Assembly (NCBI GenBank): GCA_024225395.1
Contig: JAAEMR010000140.1
Coordinates: 1-42,566 of the forward strand
Length of the DNA: 42,566 bases
Direction of reading: 5' to 3'
Origin: Gammaproteobacteria bacterium
Lineage (GTDB): Bacteria > Pseudomonadota > Gammaproteobacteria > GCA-001735895
A program made the position numbers and the translations under genes. How positions within the stretch are numbered: the stretch's first letter is position 1; every line of letters begins with the position of its first letter. The notes below the pieces were generated by a model, which saw only the letters and a program-made list of their open reading frames with translations, did no database searches and was not told the DNA's origin. Shown piece by piece: positions 6,422 through 17,337 of the stretch.

Positions 6422-7774
6422 TTACTTGGCCATTAACCCCTCAAGCGCATCATCATCAAAAAGTTTCTTATCGACTTTCATGTAAGCAACTTTATCTTCA
6501 ATATAAACCGTAATTTCCTGAACGCCCGGTAATTGCGCAGCTTTCTCTCTAAAACTAATGATAGATAGCTCATCTAGCTTACCCAGCGAGACGATGCGAG
6601 AAGTCACGGCTTTGGGTTTTTTCATAAAAAAAGCTACAACCCACCAGGCCATCACCAGTATGGCTAATTGTAAAAATGCGATGTCCTGAGATTCATAGGC
6701 AAGCATCACTCCACCCAGTAAGCCTCCGGCAAAAGCCCCCAGGAACTGAGCGCTTGAAAACAACCCCATCGCTGTTCCTTTCATATCGACAGGAGATATT
6801 TTAGCAACCAGAGACGGCATCGATGCTTCCAGAAAATTGAACCCGGCAAAAAATAAAACCAGCATGATAAACATCGGCACATATCCGTTAAACAGATATA
6901 GTCCTATTTCGGCCAGGCCCACAACCAGAATTCCTACCAGGAACATCGGTTTCATCTGGCGCTTTTTTTCAGCCACGATAATCATAGGCACCATAATCAA
7001 AATCGAAATAATGAAAACCGAGAGATAAGTTTTCCAGTGCTGCAACACTTCAATTTGTAACTGGTCCCGTAAAATGAGCGGAAATAGTACAAAGGTTGCC
7101 GCAAGCACCATGTGTAATACAAATACACCCAGATCCAGGCGTAGCAATTCACGGTTTGAGACCACTTTTGAAATATCACCGATGGAGAGCTGTGTATCCC
7201 GATGGAAACTCTGCTGTTCAGGTGTCGGTGTGATGAACAATATAATAAATATACTTATCAGCGCTAGCACGGCAGTAATCCAGAAGATGCCCGAAACACC
7301 AAATCTCGCTGCAAATATTGGCCCTACTATCATCGATACCATGAACGCCATGCCTATCGACATTCCGATTGTTGCCATGATTCGCATACGAACTTCTTCA
7401 CGGGACAAATCTGCAGCAAGAGCCATCACAACGGCAGCAATTGCTCCCATCCCCTGTAGCGCACGACCAAAAATGATTTGATGAATGGTATCGGCCGTCG
7501 CTGCAACCATACTGCCGGCACAAAATAGTACCAGGCCAAGAATAATCATTTTCTTACGCCCGAGACGATCCGATAAAAAACCGAATGGAAGCTGAAACAG
7601 TCCCTGCGTCAACCCGTACACACCTATCGCAAGTCCGATTAACAGGGGCGTAGCACCCGCATAATCAGAAGCATACAGCGAAAACACGGGCAATATCATA
7701 AACAGACCGATCATTCGAAAGGCATAAACCAGTGCCAGAGATACTGCAGCTTGTTTTTCGGTTTTAAGCATCAT
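6422..7774 (-). CDS. yajR: YajR-like major facilitator superfamily transporter
   Basis: The 450-residue inner-membrane protein shows twelve hydrophobic segments in two six-helix halves. MFS motif A sits between helices 2 and 3 (GFLSDRLGRKK, about 64-74), and the helix 1 start is AVSLALVYAFRMIGLFMILPVFSLY. A soluble C-terminal domain of about 65 residues (SIISFREKAAQLPGVQEITVYIEDKVAYMKVD) matches the ferredoxin-like YAM domain that marks YajR. The length is nearly that of E. coli YajR (454). It probably exports a drug or metabolite by proton antiport; the substrate is unknown. It is divergent from uvrA across a 248-bp region. The first of two adjacent Met codons was taken as start. Confidence 0.85.
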   Translation of the reverse strand: MMLKTEKQAAVSLALVYAFRMIGLFMILPVFSLYASDYAGATPLLIGLAIGVYGLTQGLFQLPFGFLSDRLGRKKMIILGLVLFCAGSMVAATADTIHQIIFGRALQGMGAIAAVVMALAADLSREEVRMRIMATIGMSIGMAFMVSMIVGPIFAARFGVSGIFWITAVLALISIFIILFITPTPEQQSFHRDTQLSIGDISKVVSNRELLRLDLGVFVLHMVLAATFVLFPLILRDQLQIEVLQHWKTYLSVFIISILIMVPMIIVAEKKRQMKPMFLVGILVVGLAEIGLYLFNGYVPMFIMLVLFFAGFNFLEASMPSLVAKISPVDMKGTAMGLFSSAQFLGAFAGGLLGGVMLAYESQDIAFLQLAILVMAWWVVAFFMKKPKAVTSRIVSLGKLDELSIISFREKAAQLPGVQEITVYIEDKVAYMKVDKKLFDDDALEGLMAK

Positions 7775-8022
7775 TAAAGTGAAAGTACAGATTTCAAAAA
7801 ATGGCTATATTAACACATTACTCTTCTCCATTATCATCTCCAGAATACTCAAAAATAAAGGTATGTTTAAAAACCCGAATATTTCATTGGTACGTTGCCT
7901 GAAACCAGTTATTACTCACAGATTCAAACACATATTCCATTTACTCAAAACTGGAAAGAACAATTTATACTTTACACTTTAAAGTGGTTTAAAATGGCTT
8001 GTTTTTCTGTAGCGAAAAATTT
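7775..8022. promoter_or_regulatory. Divergent intergenic region between yajR-like gene and uvrA
   Basis: This 248-bp AT-rich gap must hold the promoters of both divergent genes. A 12-bp palindrome CACTTTAAAGTG is present at 7975-7986, about 40 bp before the uvrA start. No sequence close to the LexA box CTGT-N8-ACAG was found by eye, so SOS control of uvrA is not supported here. No convincing -35/-10 pair could be fixed. Confidence 0.4.
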
Positions 8023-10863
8023 ATGGACTCGATTATTATCAGGGGTGCTCGAACGCATAACCTGAAAAACATTGATCTCACTCTGCCGAGAGACAAACTG
8101 ATTGTTATAACCGGTCTTTCTGGCTCCGGAAAATCATCGCTCGCTTTCGATACCATATTTGCCGAAGGTCAGCGTCGTTACGTTGAGTCTCTGTCCACCT
8201 ATGCACGGCAATTTTTATCGGTAATGGAAAAGCCCGATATAGACCATATCGAAGGTTTGTCACCCGCTATTTCCATTGAACAGAAAACCACTTCGCATAA
8301 TCCACGTTCAACCGTCGGCACCATCACTGAAATTTACGACTACCTGCGACTGTTGTTTGCTCGTGCAGGTACACCACGTTGTCCTGAACATGGTATTACC
8401 CTCGAAGCCAGCACAATCAGCCAGATGGTAGACCAGGTTTTAGAGTTATCAGCAGAATACCGTTTGATGCTATTGGCTCCTGTAGTCAGCAACCGCAAGG
8501 GTGAACACGTTCAACTACTGGATTCACTACAGCGCCAGGGATATCTACGCGCAAGAATCGACGGTGAAATCTATGAACTGGATGATCCACCTTCTCTCGA
8601 TCTGCGTAAAAAACACAATATCGATGTCGTTATAGATCGTTTTAAAGTTCGAGATGATTTAAAACTTCGTCTCGCAGAATCGTTTGAAACTGCTCTCAAC
8701 ATGACAGATGGCATCGTTCGAATTGACTCCATGAATGCTGATGATGATTTTGAACAAATCACTTTTTCGGCTAATTTTGCCTGCCCTGCCTGTGGCTATT
8801 CTCTGACCGAACTTGAACCACGCCTATTTTCATTCAACAGCCCGATGGGTGCCTGCCCGGACTGTGACGGAATTGGAACCATGCAGTTTTTTGACGAACA
8901 ACTAGTGGTTAAATCACCCGAACTGAGCATGGCCGGCGGAGCAATACGTGGATGGGACCGACGTAATGGTTACTATTTTCAAATGTTAAGCAGCCTGGCG
9001 AAACATTATAAGTTCGACGTCGATGCCCCTTTCAATAAACTCGGTAAAAAAATTCAGTCTATTATTTTACATGGATCTACCGACGACATTAAATTTGAGT
9101 TCAACAATGAGCGTGGTGACAAGCGCGTTCAGGTTCATCCATTTGAAGGCATATTACCCAATCTTAAACGCCGTTATCGAGATACAGACTCTAATGTTGT
9201 GCGGGAGGAGTTATCTAAATTTCTCACCGATTCTGCCTGTGAAACCTGCCATGGCCACCGGTTAAATAAATCTGCCCGACACGTGTTCATCGAGGAATCA
9301 AATCTACCTGATATTGTTCACTTACCCATCGGTGATGCTTTGCAGTTTTTCAACCATTTAAATTTGACCGGAAGCAAGGGGAGAATAGCTGAAAAGATTA
9401 CCAAGGAAATAAAAGAACGATTAAGCTTTCTGGTTAACGTCGGGCTTGATTACCTGAGCTTAAGTCGTAGTGCTGAAACACTATCCGGTGGAGAGGCTCA
9501 ACGTATTCGCCTGGCCAGTCAAATCGGTGCCGGCCTGGTGGGTGTCATGTATATCCTGGATGAACCTTCCATCGGTTTGCATCAACGCGATAATGACCGG
9601 TTGCTGCACACCCTTAATTTTTTACGCGACCTGGGTAACACGGTCATCGTGGTTGAACATGATGAAGATGCCATTGCCGCTGCCGATTATATCGTTGATA
9701 TAGGTCCCGGAGCCGGTGTTCATGGCGGTGAAATTATTGCTTTAGGAAATTCTGCTGAAATTGCTGCAAATCCAGCTTCTCTGACTGGTCAATATTTAAG
9801 CGGGAAGAAATCAATCGCAATTCCTCAAACCCGGACACCGCGTAATAAAAATAAACTGGTTAAAATTTTCAAAGCAACAGGTAACAACTTAAAATCCGTC
9901 AGCCTTGAATTACCGGTTGGTCTATTTACCTGCATTACGGGTGTTTCAGGTTCTGGAAAATCAACGCTAATCAATGAAACCCTGTATAAGCTGGCCGCAA
10001 TACAGATTAATAAAAGTGCTTTACACCCTGCCCCGCATGGTAAGACAACTGGTTTAGATTTATTCGATAAAGTCATCGATATTAATCAGAGTCCAATTGG
10101 AAGAACGCCTCGCTCAAACCCTGCGACTTATACCGGTTTATTCACCCCTATCCGTGAATTATTCTCAGCAACACAGGAATCACGTTCAAGGGGATACAAA
10201 CCCGGACGATTCAGCTTTAATGTAAAAGGTGGACGATGTGAAGCCTGTCAGGGTGATGGCGTAAAAAAGGTCGAAATGCATTTTCTTCCAGATGTTTACG
10301 TCACCTGCGATGTCTGTAAAGGCAAACGCTATAACCGAGAAACTCTGGATATTCACTTCAAGGGAAAAAACATTCACCAGGTACTTGATATGACCGTTGA
10401 AGATGCCGTTGAATTTTTTAAGGCCATTCCTGTTTTAAAACGAAAGCTGGACACCTTAATGGATGTCGGGTTGAGTTATATAACTCTGGGGCAAAATGCT
10501 ACCACCTTATCGGGCGGTGAAGCACAACGGATAAAGCTTTCACGAGAATTATCAAAGAGAGATACCGGCAAAACACTGTATATTCTGGATGAACCCACCA
10601 CAGGCCTGCATTTTCACGATATTGAACTATTATTGACAGTACTACACCGTCTCCGAGACCACGGTAATACAATCGCAGTTATTGAGCATAATTTACACGT
10701 TATCAAAACTGCCGACTGGGTCATTGACCTGGGACCAGAAGGTGGCGATAAAGGCGGTAAAATAATTGCGACAGGAACACCCGAAGATGTTGCCAAAGTA
10801 AAAACATCCTATACTGGCCAGTACCTTAAAACTTTACTAAATAAATCTAAAATAAAGCCTTAA
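8023..10863 (+). CDS. uvrA: Excinuclease ABC subunit A
   Basis: The 946-residue damage-recognition ATPase of nucleotide excision repair loads UvrB at lesions. From [17 protein letters not shown] it shows the first Walker A (GLSGSGKSS, 31-39), the UvrB-interaction and insertion region, a CPACG...CPDCD zinc module, the first ABC signature LSGGEAQRI and Walker B YILDEPS. A second Walker A (GVSGSGKST), a second zinc module (CEACQGDG...CDVCKG), the second LSGGEAQRI and YILDEPTTG follow. The frame is open to a TTG at 7999, but homologues start with M-D/E[15 protein letters not shown], so the ATG at 8023 was chosen although only a weak ribosome binding site (AGCGA) precedes it. manB follows after 21 bp on the same strand, probably co-transcribed. 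Confidence 0.97.
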   Translation: MDSIIIRGARTHNLKNIDLTLPRDKLIVITGLSGSGKSSLAFDTIFAEGQRRYVESLSTYARQFLSVMEKPDIDHIEGLSPAISIEQKTTSHNPRSTVGTITEIYDYLRLLFARAGTPRCPEHGITLEASTISQMVDQVLELSAEYRLMLLAPVVSNRKGEHVQLLDSLQRQGYLRARIDGEIYELDDPPSLDLRKKHNIDVVIDRFKVRDDLKLRLAESFETALNMTDGIVRIDSMNADDDFEQITFSANFACPACGYSLTELEPRLFSFNSPMGACPDCDGIGTMQFFDEQLVVKSPELSMAGGAIRGWDRRNGYYFQMLSSLAKHYKFDVDAPFNKLGKKIQSIILHGSTDDIKFEFNNERGDKRVQVHPFEGILPNLKRRYRDTDSNVVREELSKFLTDSACETCHGHRLNKSARHVFIEESNLPDIVHLPIGDALQFFNHLNLTGSKGRIAEKITKEIKERLSFLVNVGLDYLSLSRSAETLSGGEAQRIRLASQIGAGLVGVMYILDEPSIGLHQRDNDRLLHTLNFLRDLGNTVIVVEHDEDAIAAADYIVDIGPGAGVHGGEIIALGNSAEIAANPASLTGQYLSGKKSIAIPQTRTPRNKNKLVKIFKATGNNLKSVSLELPVGLFTCITGVSGSGKSTLINETLYKLAAIQINKSALHPAPHGKTTGLDLFDKVIDINQSPIGRTPRSNPATYTGLFTPIRELFSATQESRSRGYKPGRFSFNVKGGRCEACQGDGVKKVEMHFLPDVYVTCDVCKGKRYNRETLDIHFKGKNIHQVLDMTVEDAVEFFKAIPVLKRKLDTLMDVGLSYITLGQNATTLSGGEAQRIKLSRELSKRDTGKTLYILDEPTTGLHFHDIELLLTVLHRLRDHGNTIAVIEHNLHVIKTADWVIDLGPEGGDKGGKIIATGTPEDVAKVKTSYTGQYLKTLLNKSKIKP

Positions 10864-10884
10864 CCTAATATTACTGAGAAAAAA

Positions 10885-12246
10885 ATGTCTAATAAAATCA
10901 CCTGCTTTAAAGCTTATGATGCTCGCGGAAAAGTTCCAACCGAGCTTAATGAAGATATCGCTTACCGGATTGGTAGAGCTTATGCCGAATTCTTAAAGCC
11001 ACAGCAAGTTGCCGTCGGGCGTGATGTACGCTTAAGCAGTGAGTCTCTTTTTTCAGCTCTCACATCCGGGCTAATGGATAGTGGAGTCAATGTTTTAGAC
11101 CTGGGAATTTGTGGCACCGAACAAGTTTATTTTGCTGCATTTAATCAATCTTTAGATGGCGGCATCATGATTACTGCCAGCCACAATCCTGTCGATTACA
11201 ATGGCCTGAAATTTGTACGCGAGAATTCAAAGCCGATGAGTGGAGACACAGGGCTGGAAAAAATTCGTGAACTCGCTGAAAACAATGATTTTTCTGAATC
11301 AGATAAAAAAGGAGAAATGATTCAAATGGATCTCAGTGAGTCTTATATTCAGCATTTGCTTTCCTATGTTAAATCGCCCTCTACCCTTAAACCATTCAAA
11401 GTTGTCGCTAATAGCGGTAACGGCGTTGCCGGACCTGTTTTAGACTTGCTGGAAAAACACCTGCCATTTGACATTATTAAAATACAACATGAGCCAGATG
11501 GTAATTTTCCAAACGGAATTCCTAACCCGCTTTTACCTGAAGGACGTGGCGTAACTACTGATGCCATCAAACAGTATAAAGCTGATTTTGGTATAGCCTG
11601 GGATGGTGATTTTGACCGATGCTTTCTTTTCGATGAAAACGGACGGTTTATCGAAGGTTATTACATTGTCGGCTTACTCGGCTCTCAAATGTTACAGCAA
11701 CACCCCGGAGAGAAAATCATTCATGATCCACGTTTGATCTGGAACACTCAGGAGATGGCACAATCTAATGGTGGAACTGCCATTCAAAGCAAGGCCGGGC
11801 ATGCTTTTATTAAAGAGAAAATGCGTGAAGTGAATGCTATCTATGGTGGAGAAATGAGTGCGCATCACTTTTTCCGTGATTTTGGTTATTGTGACAGTGG
11901 CATGATTCCCTGGTTATTGATAGCTGAAATAATGAGTGAACAGAATAAGACCATGGCTCAACTGGTTGATGAAAGAATTGATGCTTATCCGGTCAGTGGT
12001 GAAATAAATATGACTGTTGGAGACTCTCAGAAAGTAATCGACTCTGTTAAGGCCCACTTTGATGACCAGGATTATGAGTTCGATTCCACCGACGGCATTG
12101 GTCTGACATTTGATAACTGGCGCTTTAATATTCGTAGTTCTAACACCGAGCCATTGCTACGATTAAATGTTGAATCCAGAAACAATGTTCGACTGATGGA
12201 AGAAAAACGCGACATGCTAATTAACCTGATCAAGCAATTTAGTTAA
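10885..12246 (+). CDS. manB: Phosphomannomutase/phosphoglucomutase
   Basis: The 453-residue alpha-D-phosphohexomutase converts mannose-6-phosphate to mannose-1-phosphate (and often glucose-6-phosphate to glucose-1-phosphate). The phosphoserine loop is TASHNP with Ser99, the Mg2+ loop is DGDFDR in domain 2, the sugar-binding GGEMSAHH is in domain 3, and the phosphate-binding RSSNTEP is in domain 4. Its products feed GDP-mannose or, through glucose-1-phosphate and UDP-glucose, the Ugd/CapI pathway encoded at 836-3007. The link is metabolic, not operonic. It is the second gene after uvrA and ends at a strong terminator. CpsG/ManB and AlgC-type family members cannot be separated from motifs alone. 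Confidence 0.92.
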   Translation: MSNKITCFKAYDARGKVPTELNEDIAYRIGRAYAEFLKPQQVAVGRDVRLSSESLFSALTSGLMDSGVNVLDLGICGTEQVYFAAFNQSLDGGIMITASHNPVDYNGLKFVRENSKPMSGDTGLEKIRELAENNDFSESDKKGEMIQMDLSESYIQHLLSYVKSPSTLKPFKVVANSGNGVAGPVLDLLEKHLPFDIIKIQHEPDGNFPNGIPNPLLPEGRGVTTDAIKQYKADFGIAWDGDFDRCFLFDENGRFIEGYYIVGLLGSQMLQQHPGEKIIHDPRLIWNTQEMAQSNGGTAIQSKAGHAFIKEKMREVNAIYGGEMSAHHFFRDFGYCDSGMIPWLLIAEIMSEQNKTMAQLVDERIDAYPVSGEINMTVGDSQKVIDSVKAHFDDQDYEFDSTDGIGLTFDNWRFNIRSSNTEPLLRLNVESRNNVRLMEEKRDMLINLIKQFS

Positions 12247-12271
12247 GCATATCTTTTTTATATCAGACATA

Positions 12272-12298
12272 AAAAAGGCCGGATTAACCGGCCTTTTT
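12272..12298. terminator. Bidirectional rho-independent terminator between manB and rplQ
   Basis: AAAAAGGCCGG (12272-12282), loop ATTAA, and CCGGCCTTTTT (12288-12298) form a perfect 11-bp stem with a T-run on either strand. It lies between the stops of convergent manB (12246) and rplQ (12317) and should stop both transcripts, closing the alpha operon. Confidence 0.93.
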
Positions 12299-12316
12299 GT
12301 GTGTATCTTCTGTTGC

Positions 12317-12682
12317 TTATTGCTCAGGTCTGTCAACCAGTTCAACATAAGCCATAGGCGCTTTATCACCTGATCTAAAACCGCATTTCAGAATACGCAT
12401 ATATCCACCGGGACGTGTCTTGTAACGAGGCCCCAGGTCAGCAAATAATTTAGCAACCATTTCCTTATCATGTAGACGACTGAACGCTAAACGACGGTTG
12501 GCAACACTGTCTTCTTTAGCCAGAGTTATCAGAGGCTCAGCAACACGACGTAACTCTTTTGCTTTTGGCAAAGTAGTTTTGATGACTTCATGATCAAACA
12601 ACGAAGAAGCCATATTTTTGTACATCGCTTTACGATGTGAACTGTTGCGGTTAAGTTGACGACCGCTTTTACGATGACGCAT
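12317..12682 (-). CDS. rplQ: 50S ribosomal protein L17
   Basis: The 121-residue protein starts [24 protein letters not shown], with the RNA-binding N-terminus and the [18 protein letters not shown] segment diagnostic of L17, and a single [21 protein letters not shown] fold end. It sits at the peptide exit side of the 50S subunit. It is last in the alpha operon, 16 bp after rpoA, and its transcript ends at the 12272-12298 hairpin. Confidence 0.97.
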   Translation of the reverse strand: MRHRKSGRQLNRNSSHRKAMYKNMASSLFDHEVIKTTLPKAKELRRVAEPLITLAKEDSVANRRLAFSRLHDKEMVAKLFADLGPRYKTRPGGYMRILKCGFRSGDKAPMAYVELVDRPEQ

Positions 12683-12698
12683 AGTATTAAAACCTCAA

Positions 12699-13700
12699 TT
12701 AACTTGCTAACTTACTATCATTTTCAATATTTGGCGGTGGCCAGTTTTCCAGGCGCATGCCAAGAGAAAGACCGTATGAAGCCAAAACGTCTTTGATTTC
12801 TGTAAGTGATTTCTTTCCAAGATTCGGTGTCTTTAACAATTCAACTTCTGTGCGTTGAATGAGATCACCAATATAATAAATATTTTCTGCTTTCAGACAA
12901 TTCGCAGAACGTACAGTCAGTTCTAAATCATCAACTGGACGTAATAGAATTGGATCAATAAGTGACTCTGGTTCTTCGGGTTCTTCTTCTTCAGAACCTT
13001 CAAGATTAACAAATACAGATAACTGATCTTTAAGTATGCTTCCCGCAATGCGAATCGCTTCTTCAGGATCAACTGTACCGTTAGTTTCAATGTCTATAAC
13101 CAGCTTATCTAGATCAGTACGCTGTTCTACACGCGCAGCTTCAACAGAGTAAGCTACTTTTAAAACCGGTGAAAAAGATGCATCAAGCTGAAGATGACCT
13201 AGAGCTTGTTCTTCTTCAGATAAATCACGTTTGTTAGAAGGCTGATAACCACGGCCTTTTATAACGTGAATTTGCATATTAAAATCGATATCTTTATTCA
13301 GGTTAGCAATTACAAAGTCAGGGTCTACAATTTCAATATCATGATCCAGCTGAATATCTCCAGCAGTCACGGGACCGATACCGCTTTTTGAAATATTAAG
13401 GGTAGCCTCATCACGACTATGCATGATGATTCCAACACCTTTCAGGTTAAGCATGATATCAATAACGTCTTCCTGAACACCTTCAATACTGGTGTATTCA
13501 TGAAGAACTCCATCAATTTTCAAATCAACGATAGCGCAACCAGGAACAGAAGAAAGTAGAATTCTACGTAAAGCATTACCAAGCGTATGACCAAAACCAC
13601 GCTCTAAAGGCTCAATTGATACCTTTGCGTGATAAGTCTGTTGCTCTTCAACTTTAACCTGACGAGGTTTAAGCAGTTCAGATATTTTTAATGATGACAT
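12699..13700 (-). CDS. rpoA: RNA polymerase alpha subunit
   Basis: The 333-residue subunit has an N-terminal assembly domain beginning [18 protein letters not shown], with [17 protein letters not shown] (dimer interface). An acidic linker (EEEEPEEPE) follows, and the C-terminal domain ([23 protein letters not shown] through [19 protein letters not shown]) contacts UP-element DNA and activators. Length is close to the 329 of E. coli, with a slightly different tail ([13 protein letters not shown]). It lies between rpsD and rplQ in the standard alpha-operon position, so its supply is tied to ribosomal protein synthesis. Confidence 0.98.
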   Translation of the reverse strand: MSSLKISELLKPRQVKVEEQQTYHAKVSIEPLERGFGHTLGNALRRILLSSVPGCAIVDLKIDGVLHEYTSIEGVQEDVIDIMLNLKGVGIIMHSRDEATLNISKSGIGPVTAGDIQLDHDIEIVDPDFVIANLNKDIDFNMQIHVIKGRGYQPSNKRDLSEEEQALGHLQLDASFSPVLKVAYSVEAARVEQRTDLDKLVIDIETNGTVDPEEAIRIAGSILKDQLSVFVNLEGSEEEEPEEPESLIDPILLRPVDDLELTVRSANCLKAENIYYIGDLIQRTEVELLKTPNLGKKSLTEIKDVLASYGLSLGMRLENWPPPNIENDSKLAS

Positions 13701-13727
13701 AGATGACTCGTAATTTATAAGCTATTG

Positions 13728-14354
13728 TTACTTGGAGTAAAGTTCTACAACCAGTGATTCATTGATATCAGCTGGTAATTCACTACGCATTGGTAAAGCT
13801 TTAAAAGTTCCTTCGAATTTACTGTGATCAACATCAATCCAGTCAGGGAATCCACCTTGTTCTGCAAGAGCCATAGACTCTGAAATACGAACCTGTTTAC
13901 GTGATTTTTCACGAACACTGACTACATCAGTTGGTTTAACCGTGTAAGAAGGTATGTTTACAGATTTCCCGTTAACCATAATTGACTTATGACTAACCAG
14001 CTGACGTGATTCAGCACGAGTTGAACCAAAACCAATTCGATAAACAACGTTATCTAAACGAGTCTCTAATAACTGAAGCAGGTTCTCACCTGTAGAGCCT
14101 TTAAGTCTTGAAGCCTCTTTATAATAGTTACGGAATTGCTTTTCCAGAACACCATAAGTTCTTCTTAATTTCTGTTTTTCACGAAGTTGTAAACCATAGT
14201 CTGATAAACGTGGTTTACGTGTTCCTGCACCATGTTGTCCAGGAGGATTTTCGATTTTACATTTTGTATCAAGAGAACGACGTGAAGATTTTAAATTAAG
14301 ATCTACACCTTCACGACGCATTAATTTACATTTAGGTCCGATATATCTAGCCAT
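13728..14354 (-). CDS. rpsD: 30S ribosomal protein S4
   Basis: The 208-residue 16S rRNA assembly initiator begins [19 protein letters not shown]. It carries the conserved [32 protein letters not shown], and an S4 RNA-binding domain near residues 95-155 ([31 protein letters not shown]). Two N-terminal cysteines (C9, C32) are present, not the four-cysteine zinc form. In E. coli S4 represses its operon through a pseudoknot upstream of rpsM; the leader here looks too short for the same structure (see the rpsM promoter). Confidence 0.98.
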   Translation of the reverse strand: MARYIGPKCKLMRREGVDLNLKSSRRSLDTKCKIENPPGQHGAGTRKPRLSDYGLQLREKQKLRRTYGVLEKQFRNYYKEASRLKGSTGENLLQLLETRLDNVVYRIGFGSTRAESRQLVSHKSIMVNGKSVNIPSYTVKPTDVVSVREKSRKQVRISESMALAEQGGFPDWIDVDHSKFEGTFKALPMRSELPADINESLVVELYSK

Positions 14355-14366
14355 AACTAACTCCGC

Positions 14367-14756
14367 CTATACTCGACGTTTTTTCGGTGGACGGCAACCA
14401 TTATGTGGAATGGGTGTAACGTCATCGATTCTTGAAATTTTGAAGCCGATTGAGTTCAAAGAGCGAACAGCAGAGTCACGACCAGGACCAGGGCCCTTAA
14501 CCATAACTTCCAAATTTTTCAGACCCATTTCCTGAGCCACTACACCCGCTCTTTCAGCAGCAACCTGTGCAGCAAAAGGAGTCGACTTACGTGAACCACG
14601 GAAACCTGAACCACCAGCAGTAGCCCATGACAGAGTGTTACCCTGACGATCGGTTATTGTAATGATTGTGTTATTAAATGTTGCATGGATGTGTGCGACA
14701 CCATCCGATACGGTACGTTTAACTTTCTTCTTAGAACGTATTGGTTTATCAGCCAT
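14367..14756 (-). CDS. rpsK: 30S ribosomal protein S11
   Basis: The 129-residue protein has a basic start ([31 protein letters not shown] cut here in description), [32 protein letters not shown] in the core, and the highly conserved end [10 protein letters not shown]. It lies on the platform of the 30S subunit next to the decoding-site mRNA path. It lies 11 bp after rpsM and 12 bp before rpsD. Confidence 0.98.
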   Translation of the reverse strand: MADKPIRSKKKVKRTVSDGVAHIHATFNNTIITITDRQGNTLSWATAGGSGFRGSRKSTPFAAQVAAERAGVVAQEMGLKNLEVMVKGPGPGRDSAVRSLNSIGFKISRIDDVTPIPHNGCRPPKKRRV

Positions 14757-14767
14757 AATAAAACTCG

Positions 14768-15124
14768 TTATCTCTTAATAGGACGTCTTGGACCTTTACG
14801 CGTACGCGCATTAGTCTTAGTACGCTGACCACGTACGGGTAGACCACGACGATGACGAATTCCACGGACAGTACCGAGATCCATCAAACGTTTAATATTC
14901 ATTGATATTTCACGACGAAGGTCACCTTCTGTAGAGAAAGCATTTATCTGGTCACGAATAGCATCAAGTTGCTCTTCTGAAAGTTCACGGATTTTTGTCG
15001 TTGGATCAATCCCAGTCGCGCTACAAATAGCGGCCGATCGCGTTTGCCCAACACCATAAATGGATTGAAGAGCGATCACCGTATGCTTATTATCGGGTAT
15101 ATTTACACCTGCAATACGAGCCAT
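14768..15124 (-). CDS. rpsM: 30S ribosomal protein S13
   Basis: The 118-residue head protein contacts the P-site tRNA and L5. It starts [14 protein letters not shown], with the helix-two-turn-helix region [19 protein letters not shown] and the basic tail [25 protein letters not shown]. It is the first gene of the alpha block, 47 bp downstream of a promoter-like site that separates it from rpmJ. Confidence 0.98.
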   Translation of the reverse strand: MARIAGVNIPDNKHTVIALQSIYGVGQTRSAAICSATGIDPTTKIRELSEEQLDAIRDQINAFSTEGDLRREISMNIKRLMDLGTVRGIRHRRGLPVRGQRTKTNARTRKGPRRPIKR

Positions 15125-15170
15125 AAAAACAAAGTCTCCTGAACTTGAAGCTGATTAAAAAGGGGCGCAG

Positions 15171-15199
15171 ATTCTAGCTGACTAACCTTAATAAATCAA
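15171..15199 (-). promoter_or_regulatory. Sigma70-like promoter for rpsM-rpsK-rpsD-rpoA-rplQ
   Basis: On the minus strand TTGATT (15199-15194) and TAGAAT (15176-15171) are separated by exactly 17 bp. The -10 is followed by CTGCGCCCC, a GC-rich discriminator of the kind linked to stringent control of ribosomal promoters. Transcription would start near 15163, giving a leader of about 40 nt, shorter than the region that forms the E. coli S4-binding pseudoknot. Confidence 0.7.
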
Positions 15200-15224
15200 T
15201 AAATGAATAAATTTAATTTTGTAA

Positions 15225-15338
15225 CTAACCTTGACGCTGCTTGTGTCTTGGATCTTTACAAATAATGCGTACTGCCCCATTTCTGCGAATAACTTTACAG
15301 TTTTTACACATTTTTTTAACGGATGCTCTAACTTTCAT
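15225..15338 (-). CDS. rpmJ: 50S ribosomal protein L36
   Basis: The 37-codon gene reads [19 protein letters not shown], then [18 protein letters not shown] and TAG. It keeps the Zn-binding ligands Cys11, Cys14, Cys27 and His33, so it is the zinc-containing (C+) form. It lies 20 bp after secY, in the normal last position of the spc block, and just before the alpha promoter. It is small enough to be missed by length-filtered gene calls. Confidence 0.96.
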   Translation of the reverse strand: MKVRASVKKMCKNCKVIRRNGAVRIICKDPRHKQRQG

Positions 15339-15358
15339 AACAATACCTATATTAAGGG

Positions 15359-16705
15359 TTAAATACCCTTTTTACCGTAACCTTTAAAATTGGACTTTTT
15401 CATCAAGCTATCATATTGATGACTCATCAAATGAGCTTGAACCTGTGCCATGAAATCCATCACGACAACAACAATAATCAGTAAGGATGTGCCACCAAAA
15501 TAGAATGGAACATTCCAGAATAGAATTAGAAATTCAGGTAACAGGCAAACAAGAGTGATGTAGATTGCACCTACAAGGGTTAACCTGGACAACACACCAT
15601 CTATGTAGGTTGCAGTTTGCTTACCCGGTCTAATACCAGGAATAAAAGCACCTGATTTTTTTAAATTGTCAGCAGTTTCTTTCGAATTAAATACCAGTGC
15701 TGTATAGAAAAAGCAGAAGAAAATAATTGCTGCTGCATAAAACATTACATACAAAGGTTGACCCGGTGACAAAGTTGCAGATAAGTCCTGTAACCAGCGC
15801 ATACCTTCCTGTTGTCCGAACCAGCTACCTAAAGTAGCAGGAAACAGGATAATACTAGATGCAAAAATAGGTGGAATTACACCCGCCATATTAAGCTTGA
15901 GCGGTAAATGACTGCTTTGAGCAGCATACATCTTGTTGCCTTGCTGACGTTTAGCATAGTTTACGGTTATTCTACGCTGTCCTCTTTCTATGAACACAAC
16001 AAATAGGGTCACTAACACGACGCCAACCAACAGGAATAATAAAATTATAGAGCTAAGTTCACCGGTCCGAACTAATTCGATAGTTCCACCGATAGCTGAA
16101 GGTAAACCTGCAACGATACCGGCGAAGATTAGAACAGAAATACCATTACCGATACCTCGTTCTGTAATTTGCTCGCCTAACCACATCAGAAATAATGTAC
16201 CGGTTACAAGTGATACGGCCGCGGAGAATACAAAGTTACCACCCGGGTTAACGACAAGAGCATCAGCCCCGCTGCCCTGACCCTGAAGTGCAACGGCTAT
16301 GCCGACTGACTGGAAAGTAGCTAATACAACGGTGAAATAACGAGTGTACTGAGTAATCTTACGTCGACCCGATTCACCTTCTTTCTTAAGCTGTTCGAGA
16401 GTAGGAACTGCAACCGTCATTAACTGCATAATAATAGATGCAGATATATAGGGCATGACACCAAGAGCAAAAATAGACATACGCTCCAACGCACCACCGG
16501 AGAACATGTTAAACATACCGAGAATGCCGGTTTTTTGCTGTTCAAATATTTGCTGCATCACGGTTATATCTATACCGGGTACAGGTATAAATGTGCCGAT
16601 TCTGAAAACAATCAGAGCACCAATGACGAAAAATATCCGTTTTCTTAGCTCACTCAGGCTTCCACCTGACAAACTAGATGCGAGTTGTGATGCAGAAGTA
16701 GACAC
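15359..16705 (-). CDS. secY: Preprotein translocase subunit SecY
   Basis: The 448-residue channel subunit of the inner-membrane SecYEG translocon has ten predicted transmembrane helices. Helix 1 lies at [20 protein letters not shown], followed by a plug region with [25 protein letters not shown], and large cytoplasmic loops with the basic [16 protein letters not shown] (SecA/ribosome docking). It starts with GTG that overlaps the rplO TAG by one base (TAGTG), giving translational coupling. Its partner SecE is encoded at 41864-42235. Confidence 0.98.
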   Translation of the reverse strand: MSTSASQLASSLSGGSLSELRKRIFFVIGALIVFRIGTFIPVPGIDITVMQQIFEQQKTGILGMFNMFSGGALERMSIFALGVMPYISASIIMQLMTVAVPTLEQLKKEGESGRRKITQYTRYFTVVLATFQSVGIAVALQGQGSGADALVVNPGGNFVFSAAVSLVTGTLFLMWLGEQITERGIGNGISVLIFAGIVAGLPSAIGGTIELVRTGELSSIILLFLLVGVVLVTLFVVFIERGQRRITVNYAKRQQGNKMYAAQSSHLPLKLNMAGVIPPIFASSIILFPATLGSWFGQQEGMRWLQDLSATLSPGQPLYVMFYAAAIIFFCFFYTALVFNSKETADNLKKSGAFIPGIRPGKQTATYIDGVLSRLTLVGAIYITLVCLLPEFLILFWNVPFYFGGTSLLIIVVVVMDFMAQVQAHLMSHQYDSLMKKSNFKGYGKKGI

Positions 16706-17139
16706 TAATCTTCTACCTTTCCACCGGCAGCTTCAATTGCAGCTTTAGCACCTTTAGTGGCTTTAACACCCTTAAGGGTTACTGCACGAGTAACTTCACC
16801 AGATAGAAATACTTTTGCCTGTTGAGTTTGTAATGGAACAACATTCGCTTTAATCAATGCATCCAGATCGACAACATCAGCTTCAAGTGAAGAAATTTCA
16901 TCTAAACGAACTTCAGCAGAAAAACGAGTTTTGCGCGCAGTGAAACCAAACTTGGGCAAGCGACGCTGTAAAGGCATTTGACCACCTTCAAAACCTACTT
17001 TTGTCTGACCACCAGATCTTGATTTTTGACCTTTATGACCACGACCACAAGTTTTACCTAGACCGGATCCGATTCCTCGACCGACTCGCTTTGACACCTT
17101 TGTAGAACCAGGTGCTGGTTTAAGAGTATTCAGGTACAT
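16705..17139 (-). CDS. rplO: 50S ribosomal protein L15
   Basis: The 144-residue late-assembly protein has the Gly/Arg/Lys-rich extension ([28 protein letters not shown]) reaching into 23S rRNA, then [17 protein letters not shown] and a globular C-terminal half. Its ATG overlaps the rpmD TAA by one base (TAATG). Confidence 0.97.
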   Translation of the reverse strand: MYLNTLKPAPGSTKVSKRVGRGIGSGLGKTCGRGHKGQKSRSGGQTKVGFEGGQMPLQRRLPKFGFTARKTRFSAEVRLDEISSLEADVVDLDALIKANVVPLQTQQAKVFLSGEVTRAVTLKGVKATKGAKAAIEAAGGKVED

Positions 17140-17333
17140 TATAATTCCTCAACACTTAACATGTAATGTATCTTATTGATCATGCCGCGATTTTCCGGCG
17201 TATCTGATACTTCTACAGTCTGGTGCATACGTCTAATTCCAAGCCCGGCAGCACAAGCTTTGTGTGATGCGAGACGACCGTTTAAACTTTTTACAAGTTT
17301 AACGTTTACAATTTTGTTTTTAGCTTTAGCCAT
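17139..17333 (-). CDS. rpmD: 50S ribosomal protein L30
   Basis: The 64-residue protein begins [20 protein letters not shown] and contains [30 protein letters not shown]. The frame is open 16 codons further upstream, but those residues overlap rpsE and do not resemble L30, so the ATG at 17333 was chosen. It lies 4 bp after rpsE. Confidence 0.96.
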   Translation of the reverse strand: MAKAKNKIVNVKLVKSLNGRLASHKACAAGLGIRRMHQTVEVSDTPENRGMINKIHYMLSVEEL

Positions 17334-17337
17334 GATA

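Noticed and set aside
7779-7982. Plus-strand 67-codon frame in the yajR-uvrA gap
   Set aside because: AT-rich random-looking protein with no motif or clear ribosome binding site, in a region that must hold divergent promoters.
7940-8022. LexA (SOS) box for uvrA
   Set aside because: No CTGT-N8-ACAG-like site seen. The CACTTTAAAGTG palindrome does not match LexA of gammaproteobacteria.
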